From Polynucleobacter sp. HIN11 (GTDB lineage: Bacteria; Pseudomonadota; Gammaproteobacteria; Burkholderiales; Burkholderiaceae): 64,000 nt of DNA. Of this stretch, positions 42,931 to 52,500 are shown in pieces. The notes beneath the pieces are model-generated. The model saw nothing but the letters and a program-made list of their open reading frames with translations. It had not been told where the DNA came from and ran no database searches. The stretch is taken from contig NZ_AP028142.1 of the NCBI RefSeq assembly GCF_030297675.1, positions 1,674,001-1,738,000 on the forward strand, written 5' to 3'. How positions within the stretch are numbered: position 1 is the stretch's first letter; each line of letters begins with the position of its first letter. Both the position numbers and the translations under genes were made by a program.

Positions 42931-42967
42931 AGAAATGAAAGTTTATCAGTGATGGTATGCTTGATGG

Positions 42968-43282
42968 ATGATTCATCAATTTCAGACCAAAAATGCAGCT
43001 CCCGTCATCATGCTAGATGACCTAACGCATCGGATTTTTAATGCGATTGGACGCCCTTTTGAGAATCAGGGTATTTTTCTCCCAGAACAAATTCCGGGAT
43101 ATATCGAACGACTGCAGACCGCGATTGATGCTGAACAAGATAAGGCGCCTAGCTCAGACGGTGCAAACGATGACGAGGATCAGTCGTCTGAATCGGACCC
43201 TCTAGGACGAAGGGCTTACCCGTTTCTTGAACTGCTGCGTCAAGCGCTAAAAGACCAAGAGCCCATAGTCTGGGGCGTGTAA
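42968..43282 (+). CDS. DUF1840 family protein
   Basis: A 104-residue soluble protein with IMLDDLTHRIFNAIGRPFENQGIF (described across residues 14-38), an acidic middle (SSDGANDDEDQSSESD) and a conserved end RRAYPFLELLRQALKDQEPIVWGV in outline. This matches DUF1840, common next to argS in betaproteobacteria. No function is known to me. Its stop is 1 bp from that of the convergent metH gene. Confidence 0.88.
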   Translation: MIHQFQTKNAAPVIMLDDLTHRIFNAIGRPFENQGIFLPEQIPGYIERLQTAIDAEQDKAPSSDGANDDEDQSSESDPLGRRAYPFLELLRQALKDQEPIVWGV

Positions 43283-43283
43283 A

Positions 43284-46028
43284 TCACTGATCCAAAGAAC
43301 TGGCAAGCGATCGCTTAATTTGATCAAGCGATTGTCCGCTTCGCTTGGCTAAATCATCTGCCTGATCCATCCCGATCTTACCGACATTGAAGTATTGGGC
43401 ATTCGGATGGGCCAGATAGAAACCGCTCACACTCGATGCAGGATTCATGGCCAATGATTCTGTGAGACTCATGCCAATTTCGTCTGCTTTTAAGGCAGCA
43501 AACATCGCTAGCTTGACATCATGCTGGGGGCAGGCTGGATAACCAGGAGCCGGACGAATCCCTTGATACTTTTCATCGATTAAATCATCTGGGCTTAGTT
43601 GCTCATTAGCTACATACCCCCAAAGATCGGTCCGGACCCGCCAATGCATGAGCTCCGCAAATGCCTCCGCTAAACGATCGGCCAGCGCTTTGAGCATGAT
43701 GGCGCTGTAGTCATCATGGTTGGCCATAAATCGAGCGACTTTTTCGTCAACCCCATGACCTGTAGTCACCGCAAAGCAACCTGCGTAATCGCGCACACTA
43801 CTGGCCTTACTGGCGACATAGTCTGCTAAACACCGATTGGGTCGCATCACACCATCAACGATGGGGCGCTCGGCTTGCTGTCTTAAGTTATGCCATACAA
43901 GGAATGGCTGTGAGCGCTCCTCATCGGCATAAAACAAAATATCGTCGCCGTCACTATTGGCAGGGAAAAGACCAATCACCGCATCCGCCTGAAGCCATTG
44001 GCCCTTAATCAGTTTCTCCAGCATAGCCTGCGCATCCTGGTAGACACGGCGGGCCTCAACCCCCACAACCTCATCGTCCAAAATAGCAGGGAATTTACCT
44101 GCGAGGTCCCAAGTCTGAAAAAATGGAGTCCAGTCGATAAACTTAGCAATCTCAGCTAATGAGTAATTTTTAAAGACCCGTCGGCCAATAAATTTTGGCT
44201 TGGCTGGCTGACTGCTCGTCCAATCAATCGATTCACGATTAGCACGGGCAGCCTCTAAACTAATTAAAGGGGTACTCTTTCGATTCGCGTGCTGCTGACG
44301 AATACGCTCATAATCGGTCAGCAAATCCTGCACAAATTTCTTTGCCCCCTCATCGGAGAGCAAACTCGATGCAACCGAAACAGAACGAGATGCGTCCGGT
44401 ACGTAAACTACTGGACCTTCGTAGTGTGGTGCAATCTTAACGGCTGTATGGACACGCGAAGTTGTTGCACCGCCAATTAGTAATGGGATTTTTTTCTCCC
44501 GAAAATGCGCATCCCGTTGCATTTCTTGGGCAACATAGGTCATCTCTTCTAAGGAGGGGGTAATTAATCCAGATAAGCCAACGATATCGGCATTTTCTTC
44601 CTTCGCCTTCTTTAGAATTTGGTCGCAGGGAACCATCACCCCCATATTGACCACTTCAAAGTTATTGCATTGCAAGACTACCGTCACAATATTCTTTCCA
44701 ATATCGTGCACATCACCTTTGACCGTTGCTATCACAATTTTGCCCTTGGCTTTACTCTCCCCGCCAGCCGCAACTAATTGCTTCTTTTCTTCCTCGATAT
44801 ACGGAATTAGATGGGCCACAGCCTGCTTCATCACGCGAGCACTCTTGACCACTTGAGGCAAGAACATCTTGCCAGCACCAAATAAATCGCCCACCACATT
44901 CATTCCATCCATGAGTGGACCCTCGATTACCTCAATAGGTCTTCCACCGGATCCCATAATCTCAGCGCGCAGCTCCTCGGTATCGTCCACAATGAAATTT
45001 GTGATGCCATGAACAAGTGCATGAGTTAAGCGCTCGCGCACAGGTGCCTCGCGCCACACCAAATTTTCTTCTTGCTTGATGCCCCCACCCTTGTACTGAT
45101 CCGCGATCGCTAGTAATCGCTCCGTCGGCGTTTGGCCGTCTTTCTCCACAAAGCGGTTGAGGACGACATCTTCAACACGCTCACGTAACTCAGGGTCTAG
45201 GTCAGCATATACACCAAGCTGCCCAGCATTCACAATTCCCATATCCATACCCGCTTGAATCGCGTGGTACAAAAAGACCGTATGAATAGCCTCGCGAACT
45301 CGGTCATTACCCCGGAAAGAGAAGCTCACATTCGATACACCACCACTGACTTTGGCGGCTGGTAAATGCTCTTTAATCCAACGGGTAGCTTCAATAAAAT
45401 CGACCGCATAGTTATCGTGTTCTTCGATGCCCGTTGCAATGGCAAAAATATTGGGGTCAAAAATAATGTCTTCGGGCGGAAAGTCCAACTCATCAACCAA
45501 GATCTTGTATGAACGTTGGCAAATTTCTATTTTTCGTTGATAGGTATCGGCCTGGCCTTTTTCATCAAAAGCCATCACAACCGTTGCTGCTCCGTAGCGT
45601 TTAATTAATTTAGCCTGCTGCCTAAATTGCTCCTCGCCCTCTTTCAACGAAATTGAATTAACAATCGGCTTACCTTGAATACATTTCAACCCCGCCTCAA
45701 TGACAGTCCACTTGGACGAATCAATCATGATGGGCACTCGAGCGATATCGGGTTCGGAAGCAATCAGGTTGAGAAAGCGCACCATGGCCGCTTCTGAATC
45801 CAACATGGCCTCGTCCATATTGATATCAATCATTTGGGCGCCATTTTCAACCTGCTGACGGGCAACTGCTAAAGCTTCATCAAATTGATTATTCAAAATC
45901 ATGCGTGAGAAAGCTTTTGAGCCGGTCACATTGGTGCGCTCACCAATATTCACAAAGCCAATCTGGGGCGAGATATTACAGGGCTCGAGGCCAGATAAGC
46001 GCATTGGCTGCATTGTTACTTTACTCAT
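43284..46028 (-). CDS. metH: Cobalamin-dependent methionine synthase, C-terminal modules (folate, B12, reactivation)
   Basis: The 914-residue protein holds three of the four MetH modules: the methyltetrahydrofolate-binding barrel (GFVNIGERTNVTGSKAF, about 24-40), the cobalamin cap and binding domain with the lower ligand motif GDVHDIGKNIV (about 439-449) and GGATTSRVHTAVKI, and the SAM-binding reactivation domain (VTTGHGVDEKVARFMANHDD, RPAPGYPACPQHD). The homocysteine module is a separate gene upstream overlapping by 4 bp (ATGA), so the parts are co-translated. This split is familiar in Burkholderiaceae. Confidence 0.95.
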   Translation of the reverse strand: MSKVTMQPMRLSGLEPCNISPQIGFVNIGERTNVTGSKAFSRMILNNQFDEALAVARQQVENGAQMIDINMDEAMLDSEAAMVRFLNLIASEPDIARVPIMIDSSKWTVIEAGLKCIQGKPIVNSISLKEGEEQFRQQAKLIKRYGAATVVMAFDEKGQADTYQRKIEICQRSYKILVDELDFPPEDIIFDPNIFAIATGIEEHDNYAVDFIEATRWIKEHLPAAKVSGGVSNVSFSFRGNDRVREAIHTVFLYHAIQAGMDMGIVNAGQLGVYADLDPELRERVEDVVLNRFVEKDGQTPTERLLAIADQYKGGGIKQEENLVWREAPVRERLTHALVHGITNFIVDDTEELRAEIMGSGGRPIEVIEGPLMDGMNVVGDLFGAGKMFLPQVVKSARVMKQAVAHLIPYIEEEKKQLVAAGGESKAKGKIVIATVKGDVHDIGKNIVTVVLQCNNFEVVNMGVMVPCDQILKKAKEENADIVGLSGLITPSLEEMTYVAQEMQRDAHFREKKIPLLIGGATTSRVHTAVKIAPHYEGPVVYVPDASRSVSVASSLLSDEGAKKFVQDLLTDYERIRQQHANRKSTPLISLEAARANRESIDWTSSQPAKPKFIGRRVFKNYSLAEIAKFIDWTPFFQTWDLAGKFPAILDDEVVGVEARRVYQDAQAMLEKLIKGQWLQADAVIGLFPANSDGDDILFYADEERSQPFLVWHNLRQQAERPIVDGVMRPNRCLADYVASKASSVRDYAGCFAVTTGHGVDEKVARFMANHDDYSAIMLKALADRLAEAFAELMHWRVRTDLWGYVANEQLSPDDLIDEKYQGIRPAPGYPACPQHDVKLAMFAALKADEIGMSLTESLAMNPASSVSGFYLAHPNAQYFNVGKIGMDQADDLAKRSGQSLDQIKRSLASSLDQ

Positions 46029-47128
46029 GCCACTTCCTCAGTTCGATCACTATGAAAGGGCCTGGGCTTTCGTTTAGTCATCGCCTTTGCGATTTGACGG
46101 ATGTGATCCGGGGTCGTTCCACAACAGCCACCAACTAGATTGACTAAGCCATCCCGAGCAAATTCATCAACAAGTCCTGAGGTCACTTCGGGAGTCTCAT
46201 CAAAACCGGTATCGCTCATTGGATTTGGCAAGCCTGCATTGGGATAGCACGAGACCGCTGTATCGCAAACGCGTGCTAATTCAGCAATATAAGGTCGCAT
46301 TAATGCTGCACCAAGAGCACAATTTAATCCGAACGTCAGAGGTTTAATATGGCGCAAACTGTTCCAAAATGCTTCAACGGTTTGCCCCGAAAGAATTCGA
46401 CCCGATGCGTCGGTGACCGTTCCTGAAATCATCACCGGTAAGCGCTCACCGGATTCTTCAAAAAATTCATCAATTGCAAATAATGCGGCTTTGGCATTGA
46501 GGGTATCAAAGATGGTTTCCACCAATAGCAAGTCAACACCACCCTCAAAGAGTCCTTCGACTTGTTCGCGATAAGCAGCACGCAAACTATCAAAATTAAC
46601 ATTGCGAGCACCAGGATCGTTTACATCCGGCGAAATGCTCGCAGTCTTGGGAGTCGGTCCAATGGCACCAGCTACAAAACGAGGTTTATCGGGCGTTGAG
46701 TATTCATCACAGGCTTGACGTGCCAGCTTCGCTGCCTGCACATTCATCTCGCGCGCCAGCTCTGGCATTTTGTAATCCTCTTGGGCAATCGAAGTGGCAC
46801 CAAAGGTATTGGTCTCAATCAAATCAGCGCCCGCCTCAAGGTATTGCCGATGAATATCTAAGATGGCTTCTGGTTGAGTAATCACCAGTAATTCATTATT
46901 ACCTTTGAGATCAATCGGATGATTAGCAAAGCGCTGCGTGGTTTTTAAACCCCGATAATCCTCTTCCGTAAATTTTTTCTGCTGAATCATGGTCCCCATC
47001 GCCCCATCCAGAATTAAGATTCGTTCTCTTAATAAGGCAGGAAGAATAGCGCCCCGGGTATAGGGCGAACCAGACTTCGATTGACTTCCTTGGGATTGCA
47101 TTGGCGCAGAACTCGTATTAATCTTCAT
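46025..47128 (-). CDS. metH: Homocysteine methyltransferase module of split methionine synthase
   Basis: The 367-residue protein equals the N-terminal module of MetH: a homocysteine-binding barrel with ILDGAMGTMIQQ (about 38-49), the first zinc Cys in LTFGLNCALGAALMRPYI and the Cys-Cys pair in NLVGGCCGTTPDHI near 333-346, all three zinc ligands being present. It needs the folate/B12 protein encoded next, with 4-bp overlap. Divergent from phaM across 51 bp, too short for a cobalamin riboswitch. Confidence 0.95.
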   Translation of the reverse strand: MKINTSSAPMQSQGSQSKSGSPYTRGAILPALLRERILILDGAMGTMIQQKKFTEEDYRGLKTTQRFANHPIDLKGNNELLVITQPEAILDIHRQYLEAGADLIETNTFGATSIAQEDYKMPELAREMNVQAAKLARQACDEYSTPDKPRFVAGAIGPTPKTASISPDVNDPGARNVNFDSLRAAYREQVEGLFEGGVDLLLVETIFDTLNAKAALFAIDEFFEESGERLPVMISGTVTDASGRILSGQTVEAFWNSLRHIKPLTFGLNCALGAALMRPYIAELARVCDTAVSCYPNAGLPNPMSDTGFDETPEVTSGLVDEFARDGLVNLVGGCCGTTPDHIRQIAKAMTKRKPRPFHSDRTEEVA

Positions 47129-47179
47129 TGACCCATCATTTTATCGATAATGGGATTATTTAGCCCGCGAGGAGAGAAT

Positions 47180-47614
47180 ATGTTTGGCGCAATACCTGAC
47201 TTTAACCAAAGCCTAGAAATGTTCAAAACGATCTGGGGTCAGAATGCCACTGGGGCTCCTGGAGCCTCTTTTATGCCAGACATGAGTGCTGGCATGCCAG
47301 GCTTTAACGGTGCCATGCCAACTTTCGATATTGAGGAATTAGATAAGCGCATCAAAGATCTCAAAAGCGTTGAGTCTTGGCTGAGCATGAACCTCAATGT
47401 TCTAAAGTCAACCATTCAGACCCTTGAGGTGCAGCGTGCCACTCTCATGGCAATCAAATCATTTGGTGATGCAATGGCCAATCCTCCCAGCCCATCGGGT
47501 GCCAAAAAATCCTCAGAGTCTAAATCGAGAGAGCGCAAAAGCGCCAAATCCCGTCCGCGCTCAAAGAGCGCTGCAAGATCCTCTGGTGCCACAGATAGTT
47601 CAAGTGAGCAATAG
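47180..47614 (+). CDS. phaM: PhaM-like polyhydroxyalkanoate granule protein
   Basis: From the ATG at 47180 (GAGGAGAG upstream) the protein has 144 residues: FGAIPDFNQSLEMFKTIWGQ at the start, a coiled-coil-like middle (DIEELDKRIKDLKSVESWL, about 53-71) and a Lys/Arg/Ser/Ala-rich tail (ERKSAKSRPRSKSAARS) like histone H1. In Cupriavidus necator PhaM activates PHA synthase and links granules to the nucleoid through such a tail. The tail-coding end overlaps the antisense MBL gene by 95 bp. No PHA synthase gene is in the window. Confidence 0.85.
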   Translation: MFGAIPDFNQSLEMFKTIWGQNATGAPGASFMPDMSAGMPGFNGAMPTFDIEELDKRIKDLKSVESWLSMNLNVLKSTIQTLEVQRATLMAIKSFGDAMANPPSPSGAKKSSESKSRERKSAKSRPRSKSAARSSGATDSSSEQ

Positions 47615-48620
47615 CTTCGCCCATCGCAAAGCTAAGCTGATGGTTATCAAGCGGTCGCCGAAATAAGACTGGAACAATCTCATAAGCGGTTCGCGGCTCT
47701 TGACAGGCCATCACGGTCTCACTTAACCGAGCTCGGTGATGCTCATGCAACTGCTCAATCCGCTCATGTAAGCCCACAAACGGTTTACCATGCGATGGCA
47801 AAACGAGGGTTTTAGCAGGCAATGAGCGCCAATGATCAATCGATCGTAAATAAAGATCCAAGGGGTTTGCATCGGGATCGGCATCGTAGACACTGACATT
47901 GGTAGAGATACGGGGCAAGACCATATCACCCGAGATAAAGATCCCTAAGGATGCGCAATAGAGGGTGGCATGTTCAGGTGCATGCCCATAGCCCATCGAT
48001 ACTATCCAATCATGCCGGCCTATTCGAATATGGTCACCATCCATGATGCGGCGATACCGTTTGGGTACTTCAGGCACCAAGCGACTGTAATAGTCTGCAC
48101 GGCTACGAATGCGCTCGAGATCTTCGGCATGCTGCAAGCCATGGCGCGCATAGTGATCAGCCGTTCCGCCATTGCCTGGCGTAGAACCAATCGCAGCACC
48201 ACCCTCTTTACTACTTAACCATTGAGCCATTAGAAAGTCGCTCATGGAGATCCACAAGCCAACCTGCCAGCGCTCACATAAATAATGAGCAAGTCCAATA
48301 TGATCAGGATGCATATGGGTTACCAATACTCGCAAAATTGGCAAACCTTGGAGATGATTGGCAAAGATGGATTCCCAGCACGACTTCGTAAGGTCGTTGG
48401 TAATTCCACAGTCAATAATGGTCCAACCCTCTTGGCCATCCAATTGATCCCGTAAGAGCCATAAATTAATGTGATCAAGGGCAAATGGCAGTGGCATCCG
48501 TATCCAATACACGCCAGGGGTAACTTCTAAGGTTGCTCCCTGCGCCACTAGGGTCTCTCCATATGGATAGACCAATTGCTTTATTACATGATGGTTGCCT
48601 GTAGGGCCTGGCTGGGTCAT
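47520..48620 (-). CDS. MBL-fold metallo-hydrolase
   Basis: A 366-residue metallo-beta-lactamase-fold protein with the metal motif THMHPDHIG (HxHxDH, about 110-118), further ligands in GYGHAPEHATLYC and the last His in LPSHGKPF, followed by a C-terminal winged-helix-like part (AHLNYLWHQRILQRSLSADG). Substrate unknown; related proteins act on thioesters or lactones. Its last 95 bp lie antisense to phaM; the conserved C-terminal motif is encoded there, so the overlap looks genuine. Confidence 0.9.
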   Translation of the reverse strand: MTQPGPTGNHHVIKQLVYPYGETLVAQGATLEVTPGVYWIRMPLPFALDHINLWLLRDQLDGQEGWTIIDCGITNDLTKSCWESIFANHLQGLPILRVLVTHMHPDHIGLAHYLCERWQVGLWISMSDFLMAQWLSSKEGGAAIGSTPGNGGTADHYARHGLQHAEDLERIRSRADYYSRLVPEVPKRYRRIMDGDHIRIGRHDWIVSMGYGHAPEHATLYCASLGIFISGDMVLPRISTNVSVYDADPDANPLDLYLRSIDHWRSLPAKTLVLPSHGKPFVGLHERIEQLHEHHRARLSETVMACQEPRTAYEIVPVLFRRPLDNHQLSFAMGEAIAHLNYLWHQRILQRSLSADGIWRFCALSI

Positions 48621-48657
48621 CTTTGAATCCTAATTAATTGCTAGATACACTCTTGGT

Positions 48658-50451
48658 ATGAACAATCCGTTTCCAAAACTATTATCGTCGCAAGTCGCTT
48701 TTGATATGGCCCAAACCCTGCTGCAAGGATTTATGCGCCATTACAGCATTTTCAGAGATGCTGGCCGCTTAGCCAAGGCAGCATTTGAGAACCAAGATTG
48801 GCATGGCATTCGCCAGCTACTACGGGATCGGATCACCTTTTATGACCAACGGGTTCTTGAAACAGCCCGCCACCTTGAGGAAGAGTTTGACGCACCTGCC
48901 TTGTCCGATGAAATTTGGCAGCAGGTGAAATTACATTACATCGGACTTTTATCGAATCTACATCAGCCAGAGTTAGCAGAAACATTTTTTAACTCGGTCA
49001 CCACACGGATTCTGGCAAGTAAGTATTTCAATAACAAATTTATCTTTGTGCGCCCCACCATATCCACTGAATATTTAGAAAACGATGAGGCCCCCTCAAA
49101 GCCGTCCTACCGGGCGTACTACCCAGGCGATATTGGGGGTCTTCAAGCTGTCTTAAAAAGTTTGGTTACTAGTTTTGATCTTAAAAACTCCTTTGAAAAT
49201 TTGGATCGTGATCTTGAGCTAACAACCAAACTCATCAAGCAGTCCCTCTTGAACACAACGAGCTCAACGGATTTTCAGATTCATGCTCTAAGTACACTAT
49301 TTTTTCGCAATAAGACCGCCTACATCATGGGGCGCATCATTAATGGAGAAAAGATTTCTCCATTGGCGCTGGCTCTGATGCATAACCCAAAAGGTGAATT
49401 GATTATTGATGGCATCTTGCTCTCGGAAGTTGACCTGCGTCTTATTTTTAGTTTCACGCATAGTTACTTCTTGGTCGATATGGAGGTCCCATCGGCTTAT
49501 GTCACGTTTATGCGAAGCCTCTTACCGCATAAACCCCGGGCTGAGCTCTACAACATGGTTGGACTACAAAAACACGGCAAGAATCTGTTTTACCGTGACT
49601 TTCAGCATCACCTCATGCATTCCACCGATCAATTTCGGATTGCCCCCGGAATACGGGGTCTGGTGATGCTGGTGTTTGATCTACCGAGCTATCCCTATGT
49701 ATTTAAGCTCATTAAAGATTATTTTCCGCCACCCAAAGAGACCTCGCGCGATCAAATTATGGCGAAATACCAATTGGTTAAGCAGCATGATCGGGTTGGA
49801 CGAATGGCTGACTCTCTGGAATTCTCCAATGTTGCCTTTCCGTTAAATCGGTTTACCCCGGAATTACTAGCCGAGCTTGAGGAGCACTGTGCATCACTTT
49901 TGGAGTTCAGCGGTGGAAAAGGCCCTGATGCCGAATTAGTCATCAAACATCTTTATATCGAACGGCGCATGACCCCTCTTAATATCCGCCTTCAAGAGGG
50001 CTCGCCCGCTGAAATTGAAGACGGTGTGATTCAGTATGGCGAAGCGATAAAAAATCTCATCGCGGCCAATATTTTTCCAGGCGACTTGCTTTATAAAAAC
50101 TTTGGGGTCACGCGCTATGGACGTGTCGCCTTTTACGACTACGATGAAATTGAATACTTAACCGATTGCGAAATCCGAGAAGTTCCTGCGCCTCGCAATG
50201 AAGATGATGAAATGGCGAGCGAGCCCTGGTATCGCATTGGCCCTAAAGATATTTTTCCAGAGACTTATAAAACGTTTTTGCTTGGTAATGATCAAATTCG
50301 TGATCTTCTACTTAAACACCATGCTGATCTATTCCAACCTGCAATGTGGCAATCGTATAAGAATCGTTTACTAGCAGGAGAAATTCCTGACTTTATTGAG
50401 TATGATCAGTCCTTACGGCTTAGAAATATTTTCCCGGACAATTACCGATGA
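48658..50451 (+). CDS. aceK: Isocitrate dehydrogenase kinase/phosphatase
   Basis: Phosphorylates and dephosphorylates isocitrate dehydrogenase to divert isocitrate into the glyoxylate shunt during growth on acetate. The 597-residue protein has the regulatory N-terminal domain and a kinase domain with ATP loop APGIRGLVMLVFDLPSYPYVFKLIKD (residues about 336-361, with the Lys in KLIKD) and the metal motif near RYGRVAFYDYDEIEYLTDC. Glyoxylate shunt genes aceA/aceB are not in the window. Overlaps DUF1289 by 4 bp. Confidence 0.96.
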   Translation: MNNPFPKLLSSQVAFDMAQTLLQGFMRHYSIFRDAGRLAKAAFENQDWHGIRQLLRDRITFYDQRVLETARHLEEEFDAPALSDEIWQQVKLHYIGLLSNLHQPELAETFFNSVTTRILASKYFNNKFIFVRPTISTEYLENDEAPSKPSYRAYYPGDIGGLQAVLKSLVTSFDLKNSFENLDRDLELTTKLIKQSLLNTTSSTDFQIHALSTLFFRNKTAYIMGRIINGEKISPLALALMHNPKGELIIDGILLSEVDLRLIFSFTHSYFLVDMEVPSAYVTFMRSLLPHKPRAELYNMVGLQKHGKNLFYRDFQHHLMHSTDQFRIAPGIRGLVMLVFDLPSYPYVFKLIKDYFPPPKETSRDQIMAKYQLVKQHDRVGRMADSLEFSNVAFPLNRFTPELLAELEEHCASLLEFSGGKGPDAELVIKHLYIERRMTPLNIRLQEGSPAEIEDGVIQYGEAIKNLIAANIFPGDLLYKNFGVTRYGRVAFYDYDEIEYLTDCEIREVPAPRNEDDEMASEPWYRIGPKDIFPETYKTFLLGNDQIRDLLLKHHADLFQPAMWQSYKNRLLAGEIPDFIEYDQSLRLRNIFPDNYR

Positions 50452-50645
50452 TTCGAAACATAGATGGCAGCATTGGCTCACCATGCGTCAACTGGTGTGA
50501 AATGAATCCTACCTCAAACTACTGTTATGGCTGCTTTCGAAGCATTGATGAAATCGCAAATTGGTCTGTCTTCAGCGAGGCAGAAAAAGAAGCGGTTTGG
50601 CAGTCGCTAACCTTACGCCAGGCGATTGCGAAGTCTAACGATTAA
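50448..50645 (+). CDS. DUF1289 family small Cys-rich protein
   Basis: A 65-residue protein with four conserved Cys (C13, C17, C26, C29 in SPCVNWCEMNPTSNYCYGCF), probably a metal or Fe-S site, the DUF1289 signature, followed by RSIDEIANW. Function unknown. Translationally coupled to aceK (4-bp overlap) and overlapping the convergent AcuI-like gene by 11 bp. Confidence 0.88.
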   Translation: MIRNIDGSIGSPCVNWCEMNPTSNYCYGCFRSIDEIANWSVFSEAEKEAVWQSLTLRQAIAKSND

Positions 50646-51618
50646 CGTCCACAATCACGCGACCACGAACCTTGCCGTTCATCAAATCTTCAGCATATTG
50701 AATACTCTCACCCAAGGAAATTTCCTTAGCAATCGTCATTAATTGCTCAGGTTTACACAAGGATGCGAGCTGGGCCCAAGCCTCAATGCGTTTTTGCTTT
50801 GGCTGAGTAACGCTATTGATTCCATAGAGGGTAACGCCCCGCAAAATGAATGGGGCAACCGTAGCCGGAAAATCCATTCCCTGTGCTAGACCGCATGCGG
50901 CAACCGCACCATTAGCCTTAGTGGCAGCACATGCATTCGCTAAGGTATGACTTCCTACTGAATCAACCACCCCGGCCCAGCGCTCTTTTGCTAAAGGCTT
51001 GCCTGGCTGAGATAAGGAGGCACGATCAATCACCTCAGATGCGCCAAGTGATTTCAAATAATTTGCTTCTTCAGGACGGCCGCTACTAGCGACAACGGTA
51101 TAGCCCAATTGATTCAAAAGACTAATTGCAAAACTACCTACTCCACCTGCTGCACCAGTTACCAAAATTTCACCATCGGCAGGCTTCAGACCATGTTGTT
51201 GAAGCGCCATAATGCACAGCATGGCGGTATACCCTGCTGTCCCAATCGCCAAGGATTGCTTAGGTGTAAAGGCTTTGGGTAAGGGAATCAGCCACTCAGA
51301 CTTCACACTTGCCAACTGGGCCAAGCCGCCCCAGTGAGACTCCCCCACACCCCAACCGTTTAATACCACTAGATCACCAACCTTAAACTCGGGACTCTGA
51401 CTTTCAATGACCTCTCCGGTTAAGTCAATTCCAGGGATCATCGGAAATTGCCGAACAATTGGACCCTTACCCGTAATTGCTAAGCCATCCTTGTAATTTA
51501 AGGTCGAGTAATGCACCTTAATCCGGACATCCCCTGCGGGTAAGGCGCTCTCATCAAGGTCACTTAATTGAGCACGATAACCTTGTTCGTCTTTATTAAT
51601 TAAAATGGCTTTAAACAT
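50635..51618 (-). CDS. MDR-family oxidoreductase, acrylyl-CoA reductase (AcuI) like
   Basis: From the ATG at 51616-51618 the protein has 327 residues. It is a zinc-free medium-chain dehydrogenase with STLNYKDGLAITGKGP and FPMIPGIDLTGEV in the catalytic half and the NADPH loop ILVTGAAGGVGSFAISLL (about 145-162). These match the YhdH/AcuI group, which reduces acrylyl-CoA. Substrate assignment is by family only. Its 3' end overlaps DUF1289. Confidence 0.88.
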   Translation of the reverse strand: MFKAILINKDEQGYRAQLSDLDESALPAGDVRIKVHYSTLNYKDGLAITGKGPIVRQFPMIPGIDLTGEVIESQSPEFKVGDLVVLNGWGVGESHWGGLAQLASVKSEWLIPLPKAFTPKQSLAIGTAGYTAMLCIMALQQHGLKPADGEILVTGAAGGVGSFAISLLNQLGYTVVASSGRPEEANYLKSLGASEVIDRASLSQPGKPLAKERWAGVVDSVGSHTLANACAATKANGAVAACGLAQGMDFPATVAPFILRGVTLYGINSVTQPKQKRIEAWAQLASLCKPEQLMTIAKEISLGESIQYAEDLMNGKVRGRVIVDVNR

Positions 51619-51707
51619 AGCAGATTCCAAAATAGATTAAATATTGAATGCGTGTACTTTATAAAACCGTTTATCCTACTGTGTCAGGATCGATTATGGG
51701 GCTTTTC

Positions 51708-51986
51708 ATGAAACGTATTGTATTAATAGTTGTGACCCCTCTTGTTTTAAGCGCCTGCGCCTCGACCGAGCTAACGATGTCTTTAGGCAATATGCGCTTA
51801 ATTAGCTCGAGCGCCGATCCTCAGCAAGTGATGGATTTTGCAAATAAAGTCTGTAAAGATGACTTTTATATGGGCGCCAGTTTTATTTCTAAAGCAGGCA
51901 AAGATTATCGGTTTAAATGTGTCAGGGCCGATGAAAATGAAGCTCTAGTTCCCATTCCCACCACCAAAATCAATCCGTCTAAATAA
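51708..51986 (+). CDS. Small putative lipoprotein
   Basis: From the ATG at 51708 a 92-residue protein with signal peptide and lipobox (VLSAC, Cys17), then a small domain with two further Cys (KVCKDDFYMGAS, FKCVRADE). Upstream in-frame starts at 51648 and 51696 only lengthen the signal peptide. The fold is unrecognised; I recall similar DUF4156-like small lipoproteins. Intergenic to the AcuI-like gene is about 90 bp and could hold its promoter. Confidence 0.75.
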   Translation: MKRIVLIVVTPLVLSACASTELTMSLGNMRLISSSADPQQVMDFANKVCKDDFYMGASFISKAGKDYRFKCVRADENEALVPIPTTKINPSK

Positions 51987-51996
51987 AGTTTTTTCA

Positions 51997-52500
51997 TTGC
52001 AAACTCAATTCTCATCCCTCGAGTTAAGACAAGCGTTTTCTAGCTTTCCAACTGGTGTCACGGTCATCACGGGGCTTGGCTCAGATAAAAAACCGGTTGG
52101 CATTACGATAAGTTCATTCAATACCGTATCTCTATCGCCCCCCCTCATTTTATGGAGCATTGGAAAACAATCTGACATGAAAGATTGTTTTAGTGTTGGA
52201 CAACGACAGCTGATTCATGTCCTAGAAGCCAATCAAAAGGATCTGGCTCTCATTTTTGCCAAGCAAATCAAGAAAAATATTCTTGAACTAAATCACAGTA
52301 TCAATAGTAGTGGTTTATATCAACTCGCAGACTGCGCCGCCTATTACGAGTGCGAGACTGTTGCAGTACATGATGGTGGCGATCATCAAATTATTGTAGC
52401 TCGCGTTTTAGCGATTGAACACGATCCAGATTTACAACCATTGCTGTTTGCACATAGCCAATTTACACAACTCGCATTTGATCCAGAAGGGAGCCTCTGA
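51997..52500 (+). CDS. Flavin reductase family protein
   Basis: A 167-residue FMN-binding split-barrel protein with LRQAFSSFPTGVTVITGL, KPVGITISSFNTVSLSPPLILWSIG and HDGGDHQIIVARVL, typical of flavin reductase components that supply reduced flavin to monooxygenases. The start is a TTG at 51997, 10 bp after the lipoprotein stop; no ATG is near, so the start is uncertain. Its TGA overlaps the GST ATG (TGATG). No monooxygenase partner nearby. Confidence 0.87.
   Translation: MQTQFSSLELRQAFSSFPTGVTVITGLGSDKKPVGITISSFNTVSLSPPLILWSIGKQSDMKDCFSVGQRQLIHVLEANQKDLALIFAKQIKKNILELNHSINSSGLYQLADCAAYYECETVAVHDGGDHQIIVARVLAIEHDPDLQPLLFAHSQFTQLAFDPEGSL

Noticed and set aside
46025..46028. Possible frameshift splitting metH
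   Set aside because: The ATGA overlap, intact zinc ligands and complete module boundaries fit a natural split seen in related bacteria.
47129..47179. Cobalamin riboswitch upstream of split metH
   Set aside because: Only 51 bp separate the divergent starts, far too short for the B12 aptamer.
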